Assembly (NCBI GenBank): GCA_035379625.1
Contig: DAOSVM010000055.1
Coordinates: forward strand, 1 to 7,848
Origin: DAOSCP01 sp035379625
Lineage (GTDB): Bacteria > Bacteroidota > Ignavibacteria > Ignavibacteriales > DAOSCP01
DNA: 7,848 nt
Direction: 5' to 3'
Shown here: positions 1 through 5,887 of the stretch, in pieces
How positions within the stretch are numbered: the stretch's first letter is position 1
Layout: each line of letters opens with the position of its first letter
Translations under genes and position numbers: made by a program
Notes under the pieces: generated by a model
The model's database searches: none
Told to the model about the DNA's origin: nothing
The model's input: only the letters and a program-made list of their open reading frames with translations

Positions 1-1
1 T

Positions 2-343
2 GCTTATTTGTTTAAAGATACAACAACTTATTCTAAAGTGTTAGCTGAAGATTTCATTTTTTCTTATCGAGATTACGAAAAAAATATTGAAATAAGTTGG
101 AATAAACAAGAAGAGTTGAGAATTACAAACACACTTTTTAAGAATGCAGAAGAATTAAATTTATATTGGAACGATATTATTGCATTAAATGAGGATAGCA
201 GTCAAGTAATTCGAAATTTTCAATTAAAAATACGTTTTAGTTCGGATGAAATAGTACAAATAGATGGAAAAGTAAAATTAGTTTTAACAAAATTAAATAA
301 AGTTTGGTATATTAAACAGTGGTATGATGATTCAAATTTTTAA
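2..343 (+). CDS. Hypothetical protein, possibly NTF2-like; 5' end missing
   Basis: The reading frame is open from the first bases of the window, so the true start lies upstream and only the C-terminal 113 residues are visible. I do not recognise the family with certainty. The visible part has alternating polar and hydrophobic stretches ending in a KVWYIKQWYDD segment. That pattern, a strand with a Trp/Tyr-rich ending after a conserved-looking W-N-D-I stretch, recalls the C-terminal half of NTF2-like/SnoaL-like or small lipoprotein domains. This is an inference from shape only. A TTG at position 8 is in frame but is not a convincing start, having no ribosome site that can be seen. The stop lies 9 bases before the ftsX start, and the ftsX ribosome site overlaps the stop, so the two genes are probably cotranscribed. 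Confidence 0.5.
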   Translation, partial: AYLFKDTTTYSKVLAEDFIFSYRDYEKNIEISWNKQEELRITNTLFKNAEELNLYWNDIIALNEDSSQVIRNFQLKIRFSSDEIVQIDGKVKLVLTKLNKVWYIKQWYDDSNF

Positions 344-352
344 GGTAAAATT

Positions 353-1225
353 ATGGTAAGATTTTATATAAAAGAAATTTATTATAATTTAAAAAAGTCT
401 TTTGGTATTTTTCTTGTGAACTTATTCTCCATTTATTTTGCAACAGTTTTATTCTTAGGCTCTCTTATTATATTTTTTGTTACTAAGGATGTAGAAAATC
501 AGTTAAAAAATAAAATCAATTTAAACGTATTTCTATCTGATAGTCTTAGTTATCAGGATATACAAAGTAATTTGAATTTTATTAAGTTACAACCATATTG
601 CAAAAATATCAAATTCATTAGTAAAGAAGAAGCTGAGAAAAAGTTTAAACAAGAAACAGGGGAAGATTTTAGTCAAATACTCTCAGAAATAAATCCATTA
701 CCTGCTTCATTAGAGATAGAGTTGAAGGATGAATATTTAAGTGTAAACCAAATTGAAATAATAAAAAAAGAAATTAATAAATTAAAAGGTATTGAAGAAA
801 TTCGATATAATAAAGATTTGGTTCAGAATATGTTGATTAAATTAGATACATTGATAAAATACTTGTTTTCGATATCATTTTTTTTAATTATTGTTTCGTT
901 TTTTATTTTATTTTCTAATGCAAAATTATTACTAATCAATAAAGATAACGAAATAGAAACAATGAAATTAATTGGTGCTAAATTAACATTAATTAGAAGG
1001 CAATTTATATATTATTACTTATTCATAGGATTTTTAGCTTCTATATTGATTGCTATAACTTTTATAGCAACATTATATTTTATAAATCAAATAAATTTAT
1101 TATTTAACTTGAATATTGTAATTTTGTATTATATTATCTTAACAATAATTTCTCCGATTATATTATGTTGGATAATTAGTTTTGTTATAACAAGACGCAT
1201 AAATTTGAAAATAAAAAAATTTTAG
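353..1225 (+). CDS. ftsX: Cell division protein FtsX (FtsEX membrane subunit)
   Basis: FtsX is the membrane subunit of the FtsEX ABC-type complex, which couples ATP hydrolysis by FtsE to activation of cell-wall hydrolases at the division site. The 290-residue protein is of normal length. It shows the family order: a short cytoplasmic N-terminus, a first membrane segment (about 19-43), an extracytoplasmic domain (about 44-167) containing the typical NPLPASLEIEL motif (114-124), and three further membrane segments (about 168-190, 218-243 and 254-279). The cytoplasmic loop carries ETMKLIGA (202-209), the conserved FtsX/MacB-type motif that faces the ATPase. The ATG at 353 is supported by AAGG at 342-345, seven bases upstream. 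FtsE is not in this window. Codon use is strongly A/T-biased like its neighbours. No hairpin terminator follows before the tRNA promoter at 1234. Confidence 0.93.
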   Translation: MVRFYIKEIYYNLKKSFGIFLVNLFSIYFATVLFLGSLIIFFVTKDVENQLKNKINLNVFLSDSLSYQDIQSNLNFIKLQPYCKNIKFISKEEAEKKFKQETGEDFSQILSEINPLPASLEIELKDEYLSVNQIEIIKKEINKLKGIEEIRYNKDLVQNMLIKLDTLIKYLFSISFFLIIVSFFILFSNAKLLLINKDNEIETMKLIGAKLTLIRRQFIYYYLFIGFLASILIAITFIATLYFINQINLLFNLNIVILYYIILTIISPIILCWIISFVITRRINLKIKKF

Positions 1226-1233
1226 TAAGGTTC

Positions 1234-1264
1234 TTGCAATAAATGAAAAAAAATATTATATTTG
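1234..1264 (+). promoter_or_regulatory. Promoter of tRNA-Met (and probably secG)
   Basis: TTGCAA at 1234-1239 is followed by TATATTTG at 1257-1264. It can be read as a sigma70 promoter (TTGCAA, 17 bases, TATATT) or as the Bacteroidota type (TTG, 20 bases, TAnnTTTG). It ends 17 bases before the tRNA. The same geometry recurs before the other two tRNAs of the window, which strengthens the call. Confidence 0.75.
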
Positions 1265-1281
1265 TAGTTCAAAAAAAATAT

Positions 1282-1355
1282 GGCGAGGTAGCTCAGTAGG
1301 TTAGAGCAACGGAATCATAATCCGTGTGTCGGGGGTTCGAATCCCTCCCTCGCTA
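1282..1355 (+). tRNA. tRNA-Met (CAT anticodon), elongator type
   Basis: This is a 74-nt cloverleaf with acceptor arm GGCGAGG/CCTCGCT, D-arm GCTC..GAGC, anticodon stem ACGGA/TCCGT, loop ATCATAA with anticodon CAT at 1316-1318, and a T-arm with TTCGAAT. Position 1:72 is a G-U pair. The anticodon stem lacks the three consecutive G-C pairs of an initiator, so this is the elongator. A CAT anticodon read as Ile2 after lysidine modification cannot be fully excluded from sequence alone. CCA is not encoded, so the 3' end must be added by a nucleotidyltransferase. secG starts 17 bases downstream. Confidence 0.93.
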
Positions 1356-1372
1356 CTTCAAAAGAGGTTATT

Positions 1373-1657
1373 ATGTTTTGGGTAATAATATCATTAATAT
1401 TTGTTTTATCAGTTATTTTGATTTTAGCTATTTTGATGCAATCTAGCAAAGGAAATGGTTTGGCGGGCACTTTTGGTGGTCAGCAAGTTGGAGCAGTGTT
1501 TGGCACTAGAAGAACAGCCGATTTTTTACAAAAAGCTACTTGGTGGTTAGGTGCTATAATTGTTGTCCTTATTCTTTTAGCAAATTTAGTATTTTTACCA
1601 GGGAAAGATACAGTAAAGCAAGTAGAAGTACCAACTCAACAAAAAAATCAAAAATAG
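1373..1657 (+). CDS. secG: Preprotein translocase subunit SecG
   Basis: SecG is the small accessory subunit of the SecYEG channel that exports unfolded proteins across the inner membrane. The 94-residue product has the standard pattern: membrane segment 1 (about 2-21), a cytoplasmic loop with the family-typical Gly/Ala-rich sequence AGTFGGQQVGAVFGTRR (31-47) followed by DFLQKATWW, membrane segment 2 (about 57-75), and a short polar Gln/Lys-rich tail. The ATG at 1373 has a Shine-Dalgarno site AGAGG (1363-1367) five bases upstream. There is no promoter between the tRNA-Met and secG, so a joint transcript is likely. The next promoter begins 3 bases after the stop. Confidence 0.95.
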   Translation: MFWVIISLIFVLSVILILAILMQSSKGNGLAGTFGGQQVGAVFGTRRTADFLQKATWWLGAIIVVLILLANLVFLPGKDTVKQVEVPTQQKNQK

Positions 1658-1660
1658 TAC

Positions 1661-1691
1661 TTGACAAAATAAAAAAAAATACTTATATTAG
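1661..1691 (+). promoter_or_regulatory. Promoter of initiator tRNA
   Basis: TTGACA (1661-1666), 17 bases, TATATT (1684-1689) is a near-perfect sigma70-like pair. In Bacteroidota terms it is TTG, 20 bases, TATATTAG, one base off TAnnTTTG. It ends 21 bases before the tRNA and starts just after the secG stop. Confidence 0.8.
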
Positions 1692-1712
1692 TATTCTAAA
1701 ATAAAATTATAT

Positions 1713-1785
<73 letters not shown>

Positions 1786-1793
1786 CTAAAGTT

Positions 1794-1822
1794 AAAGCTG
1801 CTAGTTTCGGCAGCTTTTTTTA
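1794..1822 (+). terminator. Rho-independent terminator after tRNA-fMet
   Basis: A hairpin AAAGCTGC (1794-1801), 8-base loop, GCAGCTTT (1810-1817) runs directly into a T tract. It lies 8 bases after the tRNA 3' end. Confidence 0.88.
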
Positions 1823-1845
1823 TTTTAAAATAAAATTTTCATTAG

Positions 1846-1870
1846 CTCAGACGGTGTAAGCTTAAGCCCC
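1846..1870 (+). repeat. Left terminal inverted repeat
   Basis: 25 bases starting CTCAGACGGTGTA. Read against the reverse complement of 2561-2586 it matches at 21 of 26 columns (four mismatches, one single-base gap). Its inner end GCCCC is also the first arm of the hairpin at 1866-1898. Confidence 0.7.
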
Positions 1871-1898
1871 TTGCAGCTTTTTACAATCTGCAAGGGGC
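1866..1898. repeat. Subterminal hairpin 1 (left)
   Basis: A perfect 11-bp stem GCCCCTTGCAG (1866-1876) / CTGCAAGGGGC (1888-1898) with an 11-base loop. It is unusually GC-rich for this AT-rich surrounding. No T tract follows on either strand, so it does not look like a terminator. Confidence 0.75.
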
Positions 1899-1919
1899 AG
1901 CGGGCCGGAACGGCCCGCT
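1899..1919. repeat. Subterminal hairpin 2 (left), abutting hairpin 1
   Basis: A perfect 9-bp stem AGCGGGCCG / CGGCCCGCT around the three-base loop GAA. It starts on the base after hairpin 1 ends, so as single-stranded DNA or RNA the two stems could stack on each other. No T tract follows it. Confidence 0.75.
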
Positions 1920-2001
1920 AAAATGATTAATCTTAGCATTCGCATACTTTCAGATGCTTAGAAAGTTAAACCTAATATGTTATCAACTAAATAAAAATAA
2001 C

Positions 2002-2019
2002 ATTTTGCGATTGCAAAAT
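2002..2019. repeat. Small hairpin inside the element
   Basis: ATTTTGC / GCAAAAT, a 7-bp stem with a GATT tetraloop. It is not followed by a T run. Its function is unknown. Confidence 0.45.
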
Positions 2020-2091
2020 TACCAACATTACTACTATCAATTAGCGAACTCAAATTCCCTATCATCTTAAAAAGCAGTGCTAGCCAGCGGG

Positions 2092-2163
2092 CTGATAAGT
2101 TGCTTCCTAAATAATTAAAAATTACCTTTAATGTAATTAATTACTTACTGCAAATTTTATCAG
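2092..2163. repeat. Nested inverted repeats inside the element
   Basis: Three stems can be drawn inside one another: CTGATAA (2092-2098) with TTATCAG (2157-2163), TTGC (2100-2103) with GCAA (2150-2153), and AATTAC (2120-2125) with GTAATT (2133-2138) around a 7-base loop. The outer two are separated by a small internal loop. Such order is more than scattered chance pairing, but the low base complexity weakens the case. Confidence 0.4.
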
Positions 2164-2200
2164 TTTTCAGCCTTTTTTGATATTTTTTTTATTATGAATT

Positions 2201-2380
2201 ATATCGTAAATACAATATAATATACACCAATAATATATCGTATATACAATTATATTGAACATAAAATATATTATCTTAAATTTCAAATATATAGTAATGC
2301 CAATTATATTGAAAATACGAATATATTTTTAACAATTACTTATATATCGTAAAAACAATTATATTGTAAAACTAATTTAT
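2201..2380. repeat. Set of four related AT-rich palindromic repeats
   Basis: Three copies of an 11-base core CAATTATATTG lie at 2247-2257, 2301-2311 and 2356-2366. Each is preceded by ATATCGTA (or ATATAGTA) and four bases, giving 23-base units starting at 2235, 2289 and 2344, that is 54 and 55 bases apart. A fourth unit at 2201 has the same ATATCGTA but a core resembling the inverted form (CAATATAAT). The core is nearly self-complementary, and the flank after it partly mirrors ATATCGTA; the clearest case is GAAAATACGAATAT after the 2289 unit. The units look like degenerate protein-binding sites or old tandem duplications. They are too diverged and too irregular for a CRISPR array. Confidence 0.5.
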
Positions 2381-2527
2381 AATAATAACGATAATATTTT
2401 ACTCATTTTTTTTATTTGAGCTTACTTATAGAAATAAATTAAAAAATATTTAGTTATTTAGCTAAATGTATAAATATAAAAGATATTGATAAAAAATTTA
2501 TTGTTAGATTGTTGGTATAATCATTTT

Positions 2528-2565
2528 GGGCGTAAGCCCGCCCGTGCGCCGCTCGGCGCACGGGC
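2528..2565. repeat. Subterminal double hairpin (right)
   Basis: GGGC-GTAA-GCCC (2528-2539) is a small hairpin with a GNRA-type loop. Directly next to it is a perfect 12-bp palindrome GCCCGTGCGCCG (2540-2551) / CGGCGCACGGGC (2554-2565). The two-base gap means the innermost pairs probably open to a four-base loop. The outer bases GGCGTAA (2529-2535) could instead pair with TTATGCC (2567-2573), so two folds compete. It mirrors the left end, where a hairpin beginning GCCCC also lies just inside the terminal repeat. Confidence 0.75.
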
Positions 2566-2586
2566 TTTATGCCTACACAGTCTGAG
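2561..2586 (-). repeat. Right terminal inverted repeat
   Basis: The inverted counterpart of 1846-1870, ending TACACAGTCTGAG. Its inner CGGGC overlaps the last arm of the right hairpin. A second CTGAG occurs at 2611-2615, so the outer border is not completely certain. Confidence 0.7.
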
Positions 2587-2757
2587 TTACATATAAAAAT
2601 TTTAATAAATCTGAGATTAGTTTCCCATTAGAATAACTTAAATAGGAAAGGAGTTTTTTATTAAGCTGTTTTAAAGATATTCATAGTTGGATACTTAATA
2701 TTAAAAGAAAATAAAAATTTTTGATTTAAAAAAAATATTCTTAAATTTATTAAAAAA

Positions 2758-3834
2758 ATGGGAATATTAATGGAAGTTTATGCAGTTATAATGGCTGGAG
2801 GCGTAGGCTCAAGATTTTGGCCAAGAAGTAGAAAAAGAACACCAAAACAATTACTAAAAATTTTCAGCGACTTAACGTTAATACAAGAAACTGTTTCTAG
2901 AATTAAAGATTTAGTGCCATTAAAAAATATTCTTATTATAACAAATAAATTACAAGCAGAAGAGATAATTAAACAATTACCTGAAATACCACAAGAAAAT
3001 ATAATTTCCGAACCGATTGGAAAAAATACAGCTGCTTGTATTGGATTGGCATCAATTTTAATAAAAAAGAATTCACCAGATGCAGTATCAATTGTATTAC
3101 CGGCTGATCATCTTATTTTAGAAAATGATAAATTTAATGAAATTTTACGCGATGCAGTTAATTTTGCTTATGAAAAAAAATCATTGGTTACAATAGGAAT
3201 TTCTCCTACACGTCCTGAAACAGGATATGGTTATATTGAGATTGAAAACACTGATTCACCTATACTAAAGGTAAAGAGATTTACAGAAAAGCCAAATAGA
3301 GAGACAGCAATTCAATTTATAAGTACAGGTAATTTTTTCTGGAATAGTGGAATGTTTATTTGGAGAGTTGATACAGTTTTGGAAGAGTTCCAGAAACATT
3401 TACCAGAACATTTTAGGTTATTAAATGATATTGAAAATATGTTAGCTAACGACAAATTAGATAATATACTAGAAAAAATTTATCCTAAATTTGATAGTAT
3501 TTCAATTGATTATGGTATAATGGAAAAATCTGATAAAGTATTTTTGATTAAATCGAATTTTACTTGGAATGATGTAGGAAGTTGGGAAGAAGTTTATAAT
3601 TTATCTCAAAAAGATGAAAACGGAATGGCAATTACAGCTAATAATTATTATTATCATAATTCAAAAAATAGTTATGTTTATGTACCTAAGAAGTTTGTTG
3701 GTTTGGTAGGTGTTGATAATTTAATAATAATAGATACAGAAGATGCATTGTTGATTTGTAACAAAGATAATGCGCAAGATGTTAAAAAGATTGTGGATTA
3801 TTTAGAAAAAAATAAATTAGATGAGTATTGCTAA
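2758..3834 (+). CDS. manC: Mannose-1-phosphate guanylyltransferase
   Basis: The enzyme makes GDP-mannose from mannose-1-phosphate and GTP in the cytoplasm, supplying mannose, and often fucose or related sugars, for polysaccharides and glycoconjugates. Numbering from the ATG at 2758, the nucleotidyltransferase signature is complete: AGGVGSRFWP (13-22) and TPKQ (28-31) for nucleotide binding, EPIGKNTA (85-92), LPADH (114-118) with the metal-binding Asp, TGYGYI (155-160), RFTEKP (174-179), FWNSGMF (194-200), SIDYGIMEK (249-257) and WNDVGSW (270-276). At about 358 residues it is the short, single-function form without the C-terminal mannose-6-phosphate isomerase domain. The ATG at 2770, giving MEVYAVIMAGG, is an equally plausible start because homologues usually begin just before YAVIMAGG. 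No strong ribosome site precedes either. A weak promoter-like TTTG (2720-2723), 18 bases, TAAATTTA (2742-2749) lies just upstream. The stop overlaps the next start by one base. Confidence 0.95.
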   Translation: MGILMEVYAVIMAGGVGSRFWPRSRKRTPKQLLKIFSDLTLIQETVSRIKDLVPLKNILIITNKLQAEEIIKQLPEIPQENIISEPIGKNTAACIGLASILIKKNSPDAVSIVLPADHLILENDKFNEILRDAVNFAYEKKSLVTIGISPTRPETGYGYIEIENTDSPILKVKRFTEKPNRETAIQFISTGNFFWNSGMFIWRVDTVLEEFQKHLPEHFRLLNDIENMLANDKLDNILEKIYPKFDSISIDYGIMEKSDKVFLIKSNFTWNDVGSWEEVYNLSQKDENGMAITANNYYYHNSKNSYVYVPKKFVGLVGVDNLIIIDTEDALLICNKDNAQDVKKIVDYLEKNKLDEYC

Positions 3835-4451
3835 TGAAAAGGTTAATTACTGAAGCTATAATTAATGAATTATTTAAGAATGGAGTTAAAATTCTTCCCA
3901 TTAAAAAGGAAGATATTGTAACACCATTGGCACTGGATAGAGCAAGAGCTTTAAGTATTAAAATTGTAAATTCAACAGAAGTTGAAATTAATGATTCTGC
4001 TAAAAATTTTGCTAATGATTTCAAGTTAGATAAGAAGATTTTAATAGCGTATGATAAAAATTCAAATAATTTACTTCAAACGCTAATACCAATTATAGAG
4101 AAAAGAAAATTAGAGCTTGAAGTTATAGAACCAATTGAAGAGTTAAGAGATTTTGGAAGATTAACAAAGGGTTTTATTAAAAAATTTAAAGATGGGAATT
4201 ATAGATTTGGTATTTTAATTTTGGAAGATGGCTTAGGGGCAAGTATTTTATGTAATCGTTATAAAGGGATAAGGGCCGTTTTAGCAAATGATATATTGAG
4301 TGCACAAGAGGGAAGAGAGAAATTTAATTCTAATGTTCTAATTTTAAGTAGTGGCTTAATTGGTGCGAAAAATGCTCAAGGTATTCTTAAAAATTACATA
4401 GAAACCAATTTTGGTGGTGGAGAATTTAAATACGATTTTGATGATATTTAA
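3834..4451 (+). CDS. RpiB/LacAB-fold protein with altered active site and N-terminal extension
   Basis: Residues about 67-205 align by eye with ribose-5-phosphate isomerase B: ILIAYD at the first strand, FGILILEDGLGASILCNRYKG (125-145) at the GILICGTGIG...ANK motif, SAQEGREKFNSNVL (156-169), and FGGGE (193-197) near the C-terminus. The residues I know as catalytic or phosphate-binding in E. coli RpiB are replaced here: the Cys of CGTG is Leu130, the Thr is Asp132, the His of the HND segment is Lys163, and the GGRH end is GGEF. It is therefore unlikely to be a normal isomerase. The first ~50 residues (ITEAIINELFKNG...DIVTPLALDRAR) resemble the short segment found in EutT/PduO-type and some microcompartment-linked proteins; this is a weaker recognition. 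The ATG at 3834 overlaps the manC stop (TAATG), so the genes are translationally coupled. A TTG six bases upstream is less likely. The 3' end overlaps the convergent gene by four bases. Confidence 0.7.
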   Translation: MKRLITEAIINELFKNGVKILPIKKEDIVTPLALDRARALSIKIVNSTEVEINDSAKNFANDFKLDKKILIAYDKNSNNLLQTLIPIIEKRKLELEVIEPIEELRDFGRLTKGFIKKFKDGNYRFGILILEDGLGASILCNRYKGIRAVLANDILSAQEGREKFNSNVLILSSGLIGAKNAQGILKNYIETNFGGGEFKYDFDDI

Positions 4452-5095
4452 TCGAAGATAGTAATGTTTTTAATTAACCAAAAATTATTTTGTGGAAGTT
4501 CTATATAATCAACTTCGGCGAATATTTTTTTATAAGTGATATTATTTTGTAATGTATTTTTTAAGGTAAAAATTGTAAATTGGTTTGAGTGATTATGTAA
4601 ATCAGGATTATCTCTGATTATATATTTATCAAAATATATATCAGAATACTTTCCTAATAATGCCTTACCTAGTAAAGATTCTTTATCGATATTAAATTCA
4701 GAATACAAATCAACATTATTGTAAGCAAAAATAACTTCACCAAAAATAAATTTAATATCTTGTGAGCAATTAAATTCTGTAAAAGAGAAATTGAGAGTTC
4801 TTTTAGCAAGTTCGTAGTGAATAATTTTTTTTATTAGATTGTTAGGTAAGTAATTTTTTATGATATCATTAGCAATATTTTCAAGTTCGATATCGGTTAT
4901 TTGGTGCACATTTTGAGTAATCCAAATAAATTCTTTTAGGTAGTCTGGTTTATTACAAAGATGGTCAATAAAAGGAGCACCAAAATATTCCAATTCAATA
5001 TTTTTATCTTCAAATTGAAGAGACCATACTTTTTGACAACAATTAGGACAAATATTTTGAGATATGTTAAAGTTTTTTATGCTATTGTAGATCAT
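4448..5095 (-). CDS. Hypothetical protein with CPNC motif
   Basis: I do not recognise this 215-residue protein. Counted from the ATG at 5095, a CPNCC motif lies at residues 16-20 and HLC at 45-47, which could form one zinc site (C-x2-C ... H-x-C). The rest is a Leu/Ile/Asn/Lys-rich, probably globular domain with a helical middle (ITDIELENIANDIIKNYL) and a strand-rich C-terminal half. There is no clear signal peptide with this start. An in-frame TTG at 5152 overlaps the stop of the upstream transporter gene. It would add 19 hydrophobic residues, a possible membrane anchor. Neither start has a ribosome site that I can see. The gene follows the YhhQ-type transporter in the same direction with no terminator between, so the two are probably one operon. 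A role linked to queuosine salvage would be guesswork. Its end overlaps the RpiB-like gene tail to tail. Confidence 0.65.
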   Translation of the reverse strand: MIYNSIKNFNISQNICPNCCQKVWSLQFEDKNIELEYFGAPFIDHLCNKPDYLKEFIWITQNVHQITDIELENIANDIIKNYLPNNLIKKIIHYELAKRTLNFSFTEFNCSQDIKFIFGEVIFAYNNVDLYSEFNIDKESLLGKALLGKYSDIYFDKYIIRDNPDLHNHSNQFTIFTLKNTLQNNITYKKIFAEVDYIELPQNNFWLIKNITIFD

Positions 5096-5148
5096 AAAAA
5101 GAAAAAAAAGTTGATTTAAATGAGAAAGTAATAATAAATTATTTAAAA

Positions 5149-5826
5149 TCAAAATGTTTTTAATTCGAAATTATGTTCTTTGGTACCGCTTGATAGATAT
5201 TTTTTAATTACAAAATGTAATAAATATATAAAAGGAGTGAGAGCGACTGCTATAAAAAGTTTAAATAAATATCCATTAGATGATATTGCAAGGTACTGAG
5301 CAAAAGAGATTTTACCTGGCAACCAAAATGCGATTCCGGTTACAACAAATGTATCAATAAGTTGTGAAAATACAGTTGAACCTGTAGCTCTCAACCAGAG
5401 GAAGCGGTTGTTAGTGAAGTTTTTAAAGAAGTGAAAAATTGTTACATCTAACAATTGGCTGATAAGAAAAGCAGTAATGCTACCAATTATAATAAGAGAA
5501 GATTGTGAAAATACAGTAATAAAACTATGATCGTCAACAGGTGAAATATTTGAAGCAGGGATATTCATAGCAATAAAAATAATAAAATAGCTATAAATAA
5601 TCATACCTACAGAAATAAAAGTTAAACGTCTTACGCCATCTTTACCGAAATATTCGTTGATAATATCAGTTAAAACAAAAACAAATGGCCAAGGAATTAT
5701 TCCCATTGATAAAGTAAAACCTTGAATTTGAATAAGTTTTGAACCAATTATTTCACCTAATACAGCATTTGTAATAAAAAGGCCAGCAAGTATAACATAG
5801 ACTAAATTTTTTTTATTATTTAACAT
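5149..5826 (-). CDS. yhhQ: Queuosine precursor transporter, YhhQ/VUT family
   Basis: This family (Pfam DUF165, formerly 'vitamin uptake transporter') imports queuosine precursors such as preQ0/preQ1 across the inner membrane for tRNA wobble-base modification. The 225-residue length matches E. coli YhhQ (about 221). Visible family marks are an N-terminal membrane segment with ITNAVLGEIIGSKL (18-31), TDIINEYFG (53-61), WLRATGSTVFSQLIDT (144-159), FWLPG (167-171) and LFKLFIAVALTPFIYLL (187-203). About six hydrophobic segments span the protein, ending in a Lys-rich cytoplasmic tail. It begins at ATG 5826 and has only a weak AGG upstream. It is transcribed divergently from the tRNA-Ala/prfC unit, sharing a roughly 107-base AT-rich intergenic region. 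I found no convincing promoter for it there. Confidence 0.9.
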   Translation of the reverse strand: MLNNKKNLVYVILAGLFITNAVLGEIIGSKLIQIQGFTLSMGIIPWPFVFVLTDIINEYFGKDGVRRLTFISVGMIIYSYFIIFIAMNIPASNISPVDDHSFITVFSQSSLIIIGSITAFLISQLLDVTIFHFFKNFTNNRFLWLRATGSTVFSQLIDTFVVTGIAFWLPGKISFAQYLAISSNGYLFKLFIAVALTPFIYLLHFVIKKYLSSGTKEHNFELKTF

Positions 5827-5887
5827 AGATAATGAACCTAAGTTTATTGGTTTAACAATATAAGCTAAAAAGATAGTTCAAAAAAAA

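Larger units (their letters stand above)
1846..2586. mobile_element. ORF-less element bounded by imperfect terminal inverted repeats (MITE-like candidate)
   Basis: The longest gene-free stretch of the window (about 1823-2757) is mostly this 741-base segment. Its two ends are inverted copies of each other: CTCAGACGGTGTA at 1846-1858 and TACACAGTCTGAG at 2574-2586 match in 12 of 13 positions. The match continues inward to 21 of 26 alignment columns with one gap. Just inside both repeats lies a GC-rich hairpin beginning GCCC. The interior is AT-rich, with further hairpins (2002-2019, 2092-2163) and a set of palindromic repeats (2201-2380). I see no reading frame in it that looks like a transposase or any other protein. 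The best reading is a non-autonomous mobile element or the remnant of one. A large structured RNA closed by its end repeats is the main alternative. No clean target-site duplication is visible at these borders. Confidence 0.5.

Noticed and set aside
1840..1862. TTAGCTCAGACGGTGTAAGC resembles a tRNA D-arm, suggesting a tRNA remnant.
   Set aside because: No matching acceptor, anticodon loop or T-arm follows; the sequence is better explained as the left end of the inverted-repeat pair.
1866..1919. The GC-rich hairpins as transcription terminators of the tRNA-fMet unit.
   Set aside because: Neither is followed by a T run on either strand, and a proper terminator already lies at 1794-1822.
2201..2380. 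The repeated AT units look at first like a short CRISPR array.
   Set aside because: Copies differ from each other, spacing varies (34, 54, 55), the gaps between palindromes are too short, and no cas genes are near.
2641..2672. A strong Shine-Dalgarno-like GGAAAGGAG at 2645-2653 suggested a hidden small gene before manC.
   Set aside because: No ATG, GTG or TTG occurs at a usable distance, and an ATT start would reach a stop after four codons.
3782..4024. An 80-codon minus-strand open frame across the manC / RpiB-like junction.
   Set aside because: It lies opposite two well-supported genes, shows no family features, and has the composition expected from antisense of AT-rich coding DNA.
5827..5887. 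A possible minus-strand promoter for yhhQ (TTTTTG, 16 bases, TATATT).
   Set aside because: The boxes are weak and do not fit the spacing shared by the three tRNA promoters; in such AT-rich DNA this level of match is common.
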